Made by a program: the position numbers and the translations under genes. Source: Sporobacter sp963663605 (GTDB lineage Bacteria > Bacillota > Clostridia > Oscillospirales > Oscillospiraceae). From it: a stretch of DNA of 64,000 nucleotides. This document shows positions 39,709 to 48,336 of this stretch, piece after piece (the stretch's first letter is position 1; each line of letters starts with the position of its first letter). The notes under the pieces were generated by a model. The model worked only from the letters and a program-made list of their open reading frames with translations. It was not told the origin of the DNA and made no database searches. The stretch is from NCBI GenBank assembly GCA_963663605.2, contig CAXXVF010000002.1, positions 2,108,001 to 2,172,000 on the forward strand. Direction: 5' to 3'.

Positions 39709-42291
39709 TTAGGTGCTACCCAGAATGTAAACGGTTCCCACGCTGGAATCCGTGGAGGACGCATCCACCAAAGCAACATCGTAGCCCGCCGCGTTTGTAA
39801 GAGAGTTAATCTGAGAAGCGCTGATCTGATAGGCAATGGTGCCTGTCGTCAGGATATTCGTCGTGTCGATGAACCAGATCGTCACGCCGGAGTTGAGCGC
39901 TCTGGAAACATTGAAGGCAAAGTTGGTGTTAGCCACTGTGATATTGCCGCCAGCGGAGGCCACTGTCGTGGCTACACCGCCTGAAGTGCTTGTGTAGTTA
40001 AACGTGTTGGGTGATGTATTTGACGTTGTTTCGGTCGAAAGCAACGCGGTCTTGGCATAGCCGTTGCTGTCGTACGCGTTCACCAGATACAGGCCCTCTC
40101 TTGTGACGAAATCATCGCCCTCGGCGACTGTCAGGGTATCCAGGGTGCCGTTGATGAGCGCCTGGTAGCCGTGGATCGTCGTGCCGTTGGTATCCACGCT
40201 CACCGTCGGGAACGTCGAGGTCACATAAGCCCATGTGCCTGTTGTGGCGCCAGCCGTGAAGGATGCTGCGCCGCCAGCGTCGACAGCATAGGCGAAGATC
40301 GTGCCTGCCGCCGTTGCGCCCGCGTTGACTTTTGAAAGGGTATAGACCACATCGCCGTTGACAGTCGACGCGAAGCTCGGCGCGTTCGCGATGCCCGTAT
40401 AGTCGTAAAGCTTCCCGGCCTGAGATTCATATACAAATCTTGTTTTTGAGTTTGCCGTGTTCTTGGAAGTTGCGCCAGTTTGCGCATCAGTCAGGTACGC
40501 GGACAACGCCGATGTAATTGTTGGCTCATTTGTAGTCATAGCAGTTGTATAGGAGTTCTGAACGTAAGTGGCCGCAGTGGCTACGCCTTCTCCGCCCACT
40601 TCAACGGCTGCATCGGTTTCGTATACGTCGATATCCGTGAACATGTAACCTAAAGATGTCTCCTTATACGAATAGAAAGAACTTAAAGCTCCTGCTGCAA
40701 GTGTGTTACCGTAAAGGAGTGTAGCACCAGTGGGGTCTTTGGCGGTACTTGTCAGAGCGACGGTAACGACGCTCTTTGTGCCGTCCGAGAGAACAATCTG
40801 AGCATCCGACCCGCCCCAGCCGTCGGCAACCGTCTGAATCACGAACGCATAGTTGGAAGCCGGGTTCGTTACGGCAGTCGAGGTCGTCGAGGCGTAGACG
40901 AGATAACCGCCGTCGTCGAGGTAGGCGGTGCAGTCGGAATTGAGCCAACTGCCGTCAATCGTGCCCGGCGTGAAGGTCGTGGATGTTGCCAGGCCGGAAT
41001 AGAAGTAGGGCGTGCCGCCGACAGCGGCAAAGATGCCCGCGTTGTAGCTGCCCAGGGTGCCGGTAACGGAAGTCGCCTTCTCGATGTGGTAGTTACCCAC
41101 ATTGTCCCGGTGCCAGAGGACGATGTCCTTGTCGGCAAGGTCTTCATAGCCTAAAACATTGCCGGAACTGACGCTGGTCAGGCCGGCGATGGCGGAGATC
41201 GTCACAAGGTTGCCGGAGACGATCGGGTCGCCCGATAGCTTCGCGACTTGATTCTCAGTGATTCTGATATAATCGGCCTTGTTGTCCTTGATCGGATCGG
41301 TGTCGACAAACTCGACGACAACGCCTTTTTTCGCAACGGCGGTGTTGACGGCCGCTAAATCGGCAAGGACGGAAAGATCACGCAATGTGCCATTGATATA
41401 AGCTACGCCAGCGGTGTAAAGTACATTCGTTTCCAGCGTGGCAATATAGGCGGGATCGGTAGGCGAGGTCAGATTGGCAATCGCCGTGCCGTCCGTGCTG
41501 GTGCCGATAACCACTTCGTCGGTGTAGAAGCCGGTCATATCCAAGCCGTTTTTCGCCCACGTGTAGTACATAACGCCGTCCATCTCGATCGCAGCCGATT
41601 TGGCAACGCCCTGCTGGGTGGACAGTGCACCTTTGGCGGCGCCGTTGATATCGGTCGCAACCGTATAGGCTTGCGTCGTGGAATCGTAAATAACCTGCCC
41701 CAGCAGCGTATACGTGAGGAAACCGTACAGTGCGCATTCTTCGCGCGTCGCGTTATCGAGGAAGTTGACATCCAGGTTCAGAATGCCGTAACTCGTTCCG
41801 TCGGCGATCGTCTTCATCGCCCAGTTCGTGCCGGTGTACTCGCCGTTTCTGCCATAGCCGATCGCACAGAGGAGCATTTTGGCAAATTCAACGGCCGTCA
41901 CGTTGCCCTCGGGGTTGAACGTGCCGTCGCCGCGTCCGTTGATGATGCCCAGAGCGGCGCAGTACTCGATGAATGCGGCGGCCCAATGGCCCTCCGTATC
42001 GGTGAAGCTGTATGTGCCCGTCGTCAGAGCGTCGGCCCTGTCCGTACCGATGAGCATGTACGTGATGATCTTCGCGGCCTGCGCTCTTGTAACAAGGCCG
42101 GTGGGATCATACGTACCGTCGCCCATACCGGCAAGGAAACCAAGCGCGGTAAAGAGGTCAACAGCTTCTGTGTAGTTTACGTCTGCGGCATCCGAATAGT
42201 CGTCTACGTTGGCAGCGCCGGCGGTCGCCATAAAGGTGAACGCCAGAGTCACGACTAGAACCACAGCCAGGAGTTTTCTGAGTTTCTTCAT
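39709..42291 (-). CDS. S-layer-type protein with three SLH domains (second copy)
   Basis: An 860-residue exported protein, paralogous to that at 36204. The signal peptide (MKKLRKLLAVVLVVTLAFTF, cleavage near AGAAN) is followed by three SLH domains in residues 30-210, for example YTEAVDLFTALGFLAGMGDGTYDPTG and AAFIEYCAALGIINGRGDGTF. The long remainder is beta-rich and low in cysteine. The C-terminal segment YQALINGTLDTLTV...LVNAYDSNGY parallels YQAVINGTVNQTIS in the first protein. I start at 42291, where GGGAGGAAAAAT lies upstream. It shares promoter, operator and leader design with the first gene, so the two are probably coexpressed. Confidence 0.9.
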   Translation of the reverse strand: MKKLRKLLAVVLVVTLAFTFMATAGAANVDDYSDAADVNYTEAVDLFTALGFLAGMGDGTYDPTGLVTRAQAAKIITYMLIGTDRADALTTGTYSFTDTEGHWAAAFIEYCAALGIINGRGDGTFNPEGNVTAVEFAKMLLCAIGYGRNGEYTGTNWAMKTIADGTSYGILNLDVNFLDNATREECALYGFLTYTLLGQVIYDSTTQAYTVATDINGAAKGALSTQQGVAKSAAIEMDGVMYYTWAKNGLDMTGFYTDEVVIGTSTDGTAIANLTSPTDPAYIATLETNVLYTAGVAYINGTLRDLSVLADLAAVNTAVAKKGVVVEFVDTDPIKDNKADYIRITENQVAKLSGDPIVSGNLVTISAIAGLTSVSSGNVLGYEDLADKDIVLWHRDNVGNYHIEKATSVTGTLGSYNAGIFAAVGGTPYFYSGLATSTTFTPGTIDGSWLNSDCTAYLDDGGYLVYASTTSTAVTNPASNYAFVIQTVADGWGGSDAQIVLSDGTKSVVTVALTSTAKDPTGATLLYGNTLAAGALSSFYSYKETSLGYMFTDIDVYETDAAVEVGGEGVATAATYVQNSYTTAMTTNEPTITSALSAYLTDAQTGATSKNTANSKTRFVYESQAGKLYDYTGIANAPSFASTVNGDVVYTLSKVNAGATAAGTIFAYAVDAGGAASFTAGATTGTWAYVTSTFPTVSVDTNGTTIHGYQALINGTLDTLTVAEGDDFVTREGLYLVNAYDSNGYAKTALLSTETTSNTSPNTFNYTSTSGGVATTVASAGGNITVANTNFAFNVSRALNSGVTIWFIDTTNILTTGTIAYQISASQINSLTNAAGYDVALVDASSTDSSVGTVYILGST

Positions 42292-42711
42292 ATTTTTCCT
42301 CCCAATAAGTATTTGCGTGTTTTTCACGCAATTTTTTGCCGCGCCCCTGTTGGTTAACGCCGTGACAGGCCAAAAAGCGCCCACGCCGATCCATCGGCAT
42401 GATAAATGCGACGCCTTTTGAGCTTTATCCGGTTTTGACAGATTCGGGGACCCGGCTTTCGTATATGTATGACACCCGCGCGGGTCGGCTATCCCGCATA
42501 CGGATGACGATACCTGAGCAAAAAGCCCTTTACAGCCGCCATTTGTTTTGCGGCGGCATTTGGAGGTGGGGAAGCGGCACGAAACGGACCGCTTCCCCCC
42601 ATACATGAAATCTCCAAGCACAACCTGACACGGCACACCACACACCATATTCAGGCCCTGCTTGCCGTATGGTCTCAAAGTAATTGCTGGGCATTATGTA
42701 AATCTATGCTA
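42292..42711 (-). promoter_or_regulatory. Structured 5' leader of the second S-layer gene
   Basis: About 420 nt of 5' leader, the same length as the first. It has GTGGTGTGCC (42632-42641), a perfect GGGGAAGCGG/CCGCTTCCCC hairpin, and the core CGGGATAGCCGACCCG at 42481-42496, about 190 nt before the start codon as in the first leader. The strand catacat (42600-42606) pairs with 42465-42471. The final TTGCGTG-AAAAA-CACGCAA hairpin matches CGTGATAACACG in the first. Primary sequence between the conserved blocks differs. Confidence 0.8.
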
Positions 42712-42717
42712 TGGTTT

Positions 42718-42746
42718 ATTATAGATATTGCTCCAAAGCCTGTCAA
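42718..42746 (-). promoter_or_regulatory. Consensus promoter of the second S-layer gene
   Basis: TTGACA (42741-42746) and TATAAT (42718-42723) with a 17-bp spacer on the minus strand, identical in -35, -10 and spacing to the first S-layer promoter. Confidence 0.93.
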
Positions 42747-42768
42747 TCGTTTGCGTTCGTTTTCTATG

Positions 42769-42785
42769 TTACGATTATGTTACAG
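42769..42785. promoter_or_regulatory. Direct-repeat operator upstream of the second S-layer promoter
   Basis: TTACGA (42769-42774) and TTACAG (42780-42785) repeat with an 11-bp period. The first copy starts 22 bp upstream of the -35 box, exactly as in the first gene. Confidence 0.62.
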
Positions 42786-43431
42786 ACTTGGACAGCCCCG
42801 GAAACCTTGGTATATCTAGACAATTACAATTGTTGCTAAAAATGAGACAAGCAGGATTTTCGTGAATATGTACAAAGATTTGAGGCACCGTTTATAATCC
42901 TGATTATTGCTCGCTTTTTTGATTTGGATCATATAGTGAGACAAATATGATCGGGAAAGCCCGCCCGGCGCTAATGAACGGACATTACAATGCGCTTGCT
43001 TATACGCAGCCGATATTGTTCACGCTGTGTTTTTTGGCACATTTTGTTATTCGGGGCGTTGTGAAAAGCGCAGCACGGATTTTTTGTCTCATTATTTGCA
43101 CCAATTATGTTAATAACAAATAAACGTCTTGAGACGATGATGTTTCATGCCTGACGCGTTAAACAGCGCCGCTGCATTTCTATTACGACGATTGTGCTTT
43201 TTGATCAGGTACACGGGTAAAGTCCTGTTTTATATATAATGTTGCCGTCTTTTATTTAAAGGTATCTCATTATAAACAGCATTCGGGATATGTGACGAAA
43301 GCCCTGCCCTTTTTTGGCAGCTGGCTGGAACCGGCTGAAACAAATCCGCTTTGGCGATTTGGTAAAAACAGTTCAAACAATCTGCGCATAATAATACCGG
43401 CGCCGTAAGCAAAACTAAATGCGTAAAACAC
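42786..43431. other. Non-coding stretch upstream of the rimP operon
   Basis: About 650 bp between the second S-layer promoter and the rimP promoter. I see no gene that I can support; a 112-codon minus-strand frame near 43230-43568 overlaps the rimP promoter and looks spurious. It contains a CGTCTTGAGACG palindrome near 43120. Confidence 0.55.
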
Positions 43432-43460
43432 TTGCAATTCTTACTATAAAGTGGTATAAT
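43432..43460 (+). promoter_or_regulatory. Promoter of the rimP-nusA-infB operon
   Basis: TTGCAA (43432-43437) and TATAAT (43455-43460) with a 17-bp spacer, followed 30 bases later by the leader hairpin. Confidence 0.85.
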
Positions 43461-43488
43461 CCCACTGTTAGACAGGCAGGACTTCGCT

Positions 43489-43516
43489 GAGTGGGTTTTT
43501 CCCACTCTTTTTGTTG
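43489..43516 (+). terminator. Terminator-like hairpin in the rimP leader
   Basis: GAGTGGG and CCCACTC enclose TTTTT and are followed by TTTTTGTTG. It lies about 25 bases into the transcript and 97 bases before rimP, so it probably works as an attenuator for the operon. Confidence 0.7.
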
Positions 43517-43612
43517 CACAGTTTGAAATCGTCAAATTACCTGTTTTTGGTATTTCCGCTCGTTTCATACAAGACGAAGAAAACCTGTTGAATGATGAAG
43601 TTGAGGCATATT

Positions 43613-44071
43613 ATGAAAAAAGTTACCGATATTGTGGCGTCTCTGGCTGAGCCGGTCGTCAAAAAGCATGGCTGCGAGCTTTGGGACGTGGAATATGTCA
43701 AGGAAGCGGGCCGCTGGTTTTTAAGAGTGTATATCGACCGCGAAGGCGGCGTTACGCTCGAGCACTGCGAAGCCGTCAGCCGTGAGCTGGACCCAATCCT
43801 GGACGCACACGACCCTGTTTCGGACAGTTACACCTTTGAAGTCTCTTCCGCCGGCGCCGAGCGCCCGCTCAAGCGCCCGTCGGATTTTCAGAAGTTTATC
43901 GGCCATCTTGTTGAGGTGCGCTTATATAAGGCCAAAGACGGCGCGAAAGAATTCGTCGGCACGCTCGTCGGCAGCGACGAAGACGGTATTGAAATAAGCG
44001 TCGCCGGGACGCCCTATAAATTCACAAAACCTGAAATCGCCAATGCCCGCCTTCGTATCGGCCGGCAGTAA
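43613..44071 (+). CDS. rimP: Ribosome maturation factor RimP
   Basis: A 152-residue factor for 30S subunit assembly. The N-terminal domain contains VVKKHGCELWDVEYVKEAG and LRVYIDREGGVTLEHCEAVS; the C-terminal part is an SH3-like barrel (FVGTLVGSDEDGIEISV). The SSAGAERPLKRPSDF motif at the domain border is characteristic. I place the start at 43613, seven codons into the longest frame, with a GAGG ribosome binding site six bases upstream; earlier ATGs at 43592 and 43595 are possible. It heads the nusA-infB operon, under the promoter and attenuator at 43432-43516. Confidence 0.94.
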   Translation: MKKVTDIVASLAEPVVKKHGCELWDVEYVKEAGRWFLRVYIDREGGVTLEHCEAVSRELDPILDAHDPVSDSYTFEVSSAGAERPLKRPSDFQKFIGHLVEVRLYKAKDGAKEFVGTLVGSDEDGIEISVAGTPYKFTKPEIANARLRIGRQ

Positions 44072-44094
44072 AGTATATATGGAGGAACACGGCA

Positions 44095-45147
44095 ATGAAT
44101 GCTGAATTTTTCTCTGCAATCGCAGACATCGAAAAAGAAAAAGGCATACCTCAGTCTTACATGCTTGAAAAAATAGAGCAGGCGCTTTTAGCCGCGCTCA
44201 AGAAAGATTCTCCCGCCTATCAGGAATGCGCACGCGTCGACTTGGATCCGGAAAACAAAACAGTCCATATGTATCTGCAGAGAACTGTTGCCGATCCCGT
44301 AGAAGACCCATCTGTCGAAGTCAGCCTGGAAGAAGCCCGCAAGCTCAACGCCAAGGCCGAGGTCGGCGACGTCGTCAATGAAACGGTCGACGCCAAAAAA
44401 TTCGGCCGGATCGCGGCGCAGGCGGCCAAGCAGGTCATCATACAGGGTATACGCGAAGCCGAACGCGGCATCGTCTATGACGAGTTCACTTCAAAAGAGC
44501 ATGAGATCCTGACCGGTATCGTCTCCCGGGTGGAGCCGCGTACCGGCAGCGTTTCCATACAGATCAGCTCCAATTCGGAGTACACGGAGGCAATGCTGCT
44601 CGCCAGCGAGCGCATACCGACCGAGATGCTTCATGAGGGCGACCGGATCAAGGTCTATGTCGTCGAGGTGCGGAAATCTTCCCGAGGTCCGCAGATTTTG
44701 ATCTCCCGGACACATCCGGGTCTAGTAAAACGCCTTTTTGAGCTGGAGGTTCCTGAGATTTTCGAAGGTATCGTCGAAATTAGAAGCATCGCGCGCGAAG
44801 CCGGCAGCCGTACAAAGATCGCAGTATTTTCAACGGACCCGGAAGTCGACCCCATCGGTGCGTGCGTCGGGCCGAAGGGCGGCCGCGTATCGTCTATCGT
44901 CGACGAACTGCACGGCGAGAAAATAGACATCGTCAAATACAGCGATGTCGTGGAGGACTATATAGCGTCGGCGCTGGCGCCGTCGGATGTCGTCAGCGTG
45001 ACGGTTTTGGAAGACGGCAAGGGCTGCCGCGTCATCGTTCCGGACAACCAGCTGTCCCTTGCGATCGGCAAGGAAGGGCAGAACGTCCGACTGGCCGCAC
45101 GCCTTACAGGATATAAGATCGATATCAAGCCGGAATCACAGAGCTGA
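44095..45147 (+). CDS. nusA: Transcription elongation factor NusA
   Basis: A 350-residue protein controlling pausing, termination and antitermination. Domain order: N-terminal RNA polymerase-binding domain (about residues 1-125), S1 domain (about 130-200, ILTGIVSRVEPRTGSV), then two KH domains (about 205-345), with GACVGPKGGRVSSIVDELHGEKIDIV as the KH1 core. The acidic C-terminal repeats of the enterobacterial protein are absent, as in other Firmicutes. It overlaps nothing; the start follows rimP by 23 bases, with GGAGG upstream. NusA may regulate its own operon through the leader hairpin. Confidence 0.97.
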   Translation: MNAEFFSAIADIEKEKGIPQSYMLEKIEQALLAALKKDSPAYQECARVDLDPENKTVHMYLQRTVADPVEDPSVEVSLEEARKLNAKAEVGDVVNETVDAKKFGRIAAQAAKQVIIQGIREAERGIVYDEFTSKEHEILTGIVSRVEPRTGSVSIQISSNSEYTEAMLLASERIPTEMLHEGDRIKVYVVEVRKSSRGPQILISRTHPGLVKRLFELEVPEIFEGIVEIRSIAREAGSRTKIAVFSTDPEVDPIGACVGPKGGRVSSIVDELHGEKIDIVKYSDVVEDYIASALAPSDVVSVTVLEDGKGCRVIVPDNQLSLAIGKEGQNVRLAARLTGYKIDIKPESQS

Positions 45148-45252
45148 CCAAAGGGGAACGGATATTACACCCCTATAAAATGTTAAATCGCAGGGACGAT
45201 TATCAATCGCCCTACAGAAAGATTATTTTGGAAGAAAGGGGCGGCCGGACGC

Positions 45253-45522
45253 ATGCAAAAGAAAATACCGATGCGGCAGTGTCTCGGCTGCCGTGAGATG
45301 AAGCCGAAAAAAGAGCTTATCCGCGCCGTCCGCTCACCGGAAGGCGTTGTATCGCTTGATTTCAAGGGTAAAAATCCGGGACGCGGCGCTTATTTATGTA
45401 AAAATCCCGAATGCCTGAAAAAGGCGAAAAAGTCAAAAGCACTGGAAAGGGCACTTAAGTCGGCTATACCGGATGAGATATACGCCGCTTTTCAAGAGCA
45501 GATGGAGGCCGGCCATGGATAA
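45253..45522 (+). CDS. rnpM: YlxR/RnpM RNA-binding protein
   Basis: An 89-residue protein of the YlxR (DUF448) family. The hallmarks are RQCLGCREMKPKKELIRAVRSPEG (residues 8-31) and GRGAYLCKNPECLKKAKKSKALERAL. The four cysteines (two in CLGC, two in CKNPEC) may bind zinc. Family members bind RNase P RNA and modulate tRNA processing in Firmicutes, which is why the name RnpM is used. It overlaps the ylxQ start by eight bases. The 105-bp gap before it holds no other gene. Confidence 0.9.
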   Translation: MQKKIPMRQCLGCREMKPKKELIRAVRSPEGVVSLDFKGKNPGRGAYLCKNPECLKKAKKSKALERALKSAIPDEIYAAFQEQMEAGHG

Positions 45523-45934
45523 TACGTTTCTTGGGCTGGCGAAAAAAGCCGGTCTGCTTGAAATCGGCGGGGAATCTGTCGGCCACGCCGCGCGTCAGGG
45601 CAAAGCGAGAGTAATCCTTTCGGCACAGGACGCTTCCGAAGGTTCCAAAAGGCGGGCCGGCATATATGCTGATCGATACGGCCTTAAACACCTTATACTG
45701 CCCTCGACAAAGCAAGAGCTGGGCGCCGTCGTCGGCAGAGGTTCCCCGGGAATGATGACAATACTTGATGCCGGGATGGCCGCAAAATACGTTTCCGTGC
45801 TTGCGCAGGCGGATCCGGCTCAATACGGCGAAGCGGCGGCACAGCTTGAGGCTTCGGCCGAACGCATACGCAAGCGAAGAAAAAGCACACAGCACGGGCG
45901 AAACAAACGAACCGGCAGGGGGAGGACGATCTAA
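45515..45934 (+). CDS. ylxQ: L7Ae-family RNA-binding protein YlxQ
   Basis: A 139-residue protein with an L7Ae/L30e fold that binds kink-turn RNA. The core is LGLAKKAGLLEIGGESVGHAARQGKARVILSAQDASEGSKRR; the C-terminal tail is arginine- and lysine-rich and longer than usual. The ATG at 45515 has GGAGG eight bases upstream and overlaps the YlxR gene by eight bases. The stop overlaps the infB start by one base (TAATG), suggesting tight coupling. It could bind ribosomal or RNase P RNA, as neighbours suggest, but its function is unproven. Confidence 0.9.
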   Translation: MDNTFLGLAKKAGLLEIGGESVGHAARQGKARVILSAQDASEGSKRRAGIYADRYGLKHLILPSTKQELGAVVGRGSPGMMTILDAGMAAKYVSVLAQADPAQYGEAAAQLEASAERIRKRRKSTQHGRNKRTGRGRTI

Positions 45935-48303
45935 TGAGTACAATGTTTAAATATAGGGTCCATGAGGTGGCGAAGGACTTTAAAGTCCCGACAAAAACGA
46001 TCTCAAAAATACTGACCGATTATGCTACGGCGCCGAAAAACCACATGCAGGTTTTGACGTCGGAAGAACTCGATGTAGTTTTTGAGTACATGACGCAGCA
46101 TAATCAGATTGAGAGCATTGAAGAAGTCTACGCAGTCGAATCCCCCTCCGCCGATCTGGCCGCTGCTGACACGGCTGCCAAAAAGAAGGATGATGCCGGG
46201 AAAACCGCCGATAAAAAAGCACCGGAGCAGAAGAAGCCCGCATCGGAAAAACCCGCACCGGCCGCTTCCACGCAGACCACGCAGCCGGCGGCAAAAAAAC
46301 CGGATAAACCCTATACACCGCGGCCGGAGCGGAAAAAGCGCGTTGTTGATACGTCGGGCGCGACGATAAACATCGCCAAATACGACGAGCGCCTGGATAA
46401 ACTTGTCCCCGAAAAAGCCGAGCGTATCAAATCCGGCAAAGAAAAATTCTCTAAAAAGAGCCAGAGCCGCGGTCCTTCAATGGCTTCAGGCGCAAAACGC
46501 CGCCAGGAGGAACGCGACAGGCTCCAGCGTCTGCAGTTTGAAATTGCCAAAAAAGCGCCGGTCAAGGTGTCCATCCCCGATGAAATCGCCGTCGGCGAAC
46601 TGGCTTCCCGCATGAAAAAGACAGGTGCGGAAGTCGTCAAGAAGCTGATTAAACTGGGTGTGATGGCATCCGTATCCGATGTCATTGATTATGATACGGC
46701 GGCGCTTGTAGCGATTGAACTCGGCTGCAAGGTCGAACACGAAGTTGTCGTCACGATCGAGGACCGCCTGATAGACGACCGCGCAGACAGCAAGGAGGAC
46801 CTTGTATCGAGAGCGCCCATTGTTGTCGTCATGGGCCACGTCGACCATGGTAAGACATCGCTGCTGGATAAGATCCGCGAAGCGAATGTCGCCGCCGGAG
46901 AAGCAGGCGGTATCACACAGCATATCGGCGCATACCGCGTCAATATAAACGGCAGTCCCATAACCTTCTTGGATACGCCCGGTCACGAAGCTTTTACAGC
47001 CATGCGCGCACGCGGCGCCAAGGTCACCGATATCGCAATTTTGATTGTTGCTGCCGATGACGGTATTATGCCGCAGACAATTGAGTCCATCAATCACGCC
47101 AAAGCTGCGGAGATTCCCATCATCGTAGCCATCAACAAGATGGACGTATCCGGGGCCAATCCCGACAAAATTAAACAGCAGCTCACCGAATACGGCCTTG
47201 TCTGCGAAGAATGGGGCGGCGAAACGATCGTGTGCCCGATTTCGGCAAAAACCGGCGAGGGCATCGACCATCTGCTGGAGATGATCGTCCTGACGGCTGA
47301 GATGAGCGACCTTACAGCCAATCCCAACCGCGCAGCCCGCGGAACCGTCATCGAAGCGCGTCTGGATAAAGGCCGCGGTCCGATCATGTCCGTACTCGTC
47401 CAGAACGGCACGCTTAAACAAAATGATATTATCATTGCCGGCACAGCTGTCGGCCATGTCCGTGTCATGACGGACGACCGGGGCGAACGCGTCGGCGAGG
47501 CCGGCCCGTCCGTGCCCGTCGAGATTTCCGGCATGTCCGAGGTCCCCGACGCGGGCGATACGTTTAACGCCGTTGACGATGAGCGTATGGCCAGGGAACT
47601 CGTCGAACAGCGTAAAACCGAAAAGAAAAACGCAGGCGTTTCAACCGTCAAGGTATCGCTTGAGGATCTGTTCTCCAGAATACAGCAGGGCGAACTCAAA
47701 GACTTGAACATCATCGTCAAAGCGGACGTCCAGGGCTCAGCAGAGGCAATTAAAACTTCTCTGGAAAAGCTCTCCAACGACGAGGTGCGCGTCCGTGTCA
47801 TCCATTCCGGCGTCGGCGCCGTCAACGAATCGGACGTTATGCTCGCTGCAACGAGCGGCGCTATCATCGTTGGCTTCAACGTTCGGCCGGATAACGCAGC
47901 GCGTGACAACGCGGCACGAAATAATGTCGATGTCCGGATGTACCGCGTTATTTATGAATGCATCAACGAAATTGAATCGGCCATGAAGGGCATGCTCGCC
48001 CCGAAATTCAAGGAAGTTGTGATCGGACACGCAGAAGTGCGTCAGGTTTATAAAATCTCACATATCGGAACCGTTTGCGGCTGCTTTGTACAGGATGGGA
48101 AAGTCGTACGGAACAGCTCTGTGCGGATCATACGCGACGGCATCGTGATCTATGAAGGTCAGATGGCTTCCCTGCGCCGGTTTAAAGACGATGTCAAGGA
48201 AGTAGCCACAAATTACGAATGCGGTATATCCGTTGAAAAGTATAACGATATCAAAGAGGGCGATATTATTGAAGCCTTCGTTATGGAACAAATCAAGGAA
48301 TAA
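45934..48303 (+). CDS. infB: Translation initiation factor IF-2
   Basis: A 789-residue GTPase that places fMet-tRNA on the 30S subunit. The N-terminal IF2_N motif (FKVPTKTISKILTDY) is followed by a long lysine/proline/alanine-rich linker (residues about 75-190) and the GTPase domain with GHVDHGKT at 301-308, DTPGHEA further on, and NKMD at 401-404. Domains II to IV, including the C-terminal fMet-tRNA-binding domain (YRVIYECINEIESAMKGMLAP), are complete. It is coupled to ylxQ by a one-base overlap. Length is within the family range. Confidence 0.97.
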   Translation: MSTMFKYRVHEVAKDFKVPTKTISKILTDYATAPKNHMQVLTSEELDVVFEYMTQHNQIESIEEVYAVESPSADLAAADTAAKKKDDAGKTADKKAPEQKKPASEKPAPAASTQTTQPAAKKPDKPYTPRPERKKRVVDTSGATINIAKYDERLDKLVPEKAERIKSGKEKFSKKSQSRGPSMASGAKRRQEERDRLQRLQFEIAKKAPVKVSIPDEIAVGELASRMKKTGAEVVKKLIKLGVMASVSDVIDYDTAALVAIELGCKVEHEVVVTIEDRLIDDRADSKEDLVSRAPIVVVMGHVDHGKTSLLDKIREANVAAGEAGGITQHIGAYRVNINGSPITFLDTPGHEAFTAMRARGAKVTDIAILIVAADDGIMPQTIESINHAKAAEIPIIVAINKMDVSGANPDKIKQQLTEYGLVCEEWGGETIVCPISAKTGEGIDHLLEMIVLTAEMSDLTANPNRAARGTVIEARLDKGRGPIMSVLVQNGTLKQNDIIIAGTAVGHVRVMTDDRGERVGEAGPSVPVEISGMSEVPDAGDTFNAVDDERMARELVEQRKTEKKNAGVSTVKVSLEDLFSRIQQGELKDLNIIVKADVQGSAEAIKTSLEKLSNDEVRVRVIHSGVGAVNESDVMLAATSGAIIVGFNVRPDNAARDNAARNNVDVRMYRVIYECINEIESAMKGMLAPKFKEVVIGHAEVRQVYKISHIGTVCGCFVQDGKVVRNSSVRIIRDGIVIYEGQMASLRRFKDDVKEVATNYECGISVEKYNDIKEGDIIEAFVMEQIKE

Positions 48304-48336
48304 AAGTCAACCCGCTTCAACAGATGAGGTAATGCT

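Noticed and set aside
42292..42678. N-terminal extension of the second S-layer protein
   Set aside because: The frame is open upstream of 42291, but it covers the conserved leader RNA, lacks a signal at its start, and the ATG at 42291 has a good ribosome binding site and a proper signal peptide.
43230..43568. Minus-strand frame of 112 codons upstream of rimP
   Set aside because: It overlaps the rimP promoter and leader hairpin, lacks a good ribosome binding site and matches no family.
46486..47457. Minus-strand open frame of 323 codons
   Set aside because: Antisense shadow of the infB GTPase domain; no recognisable motifs.
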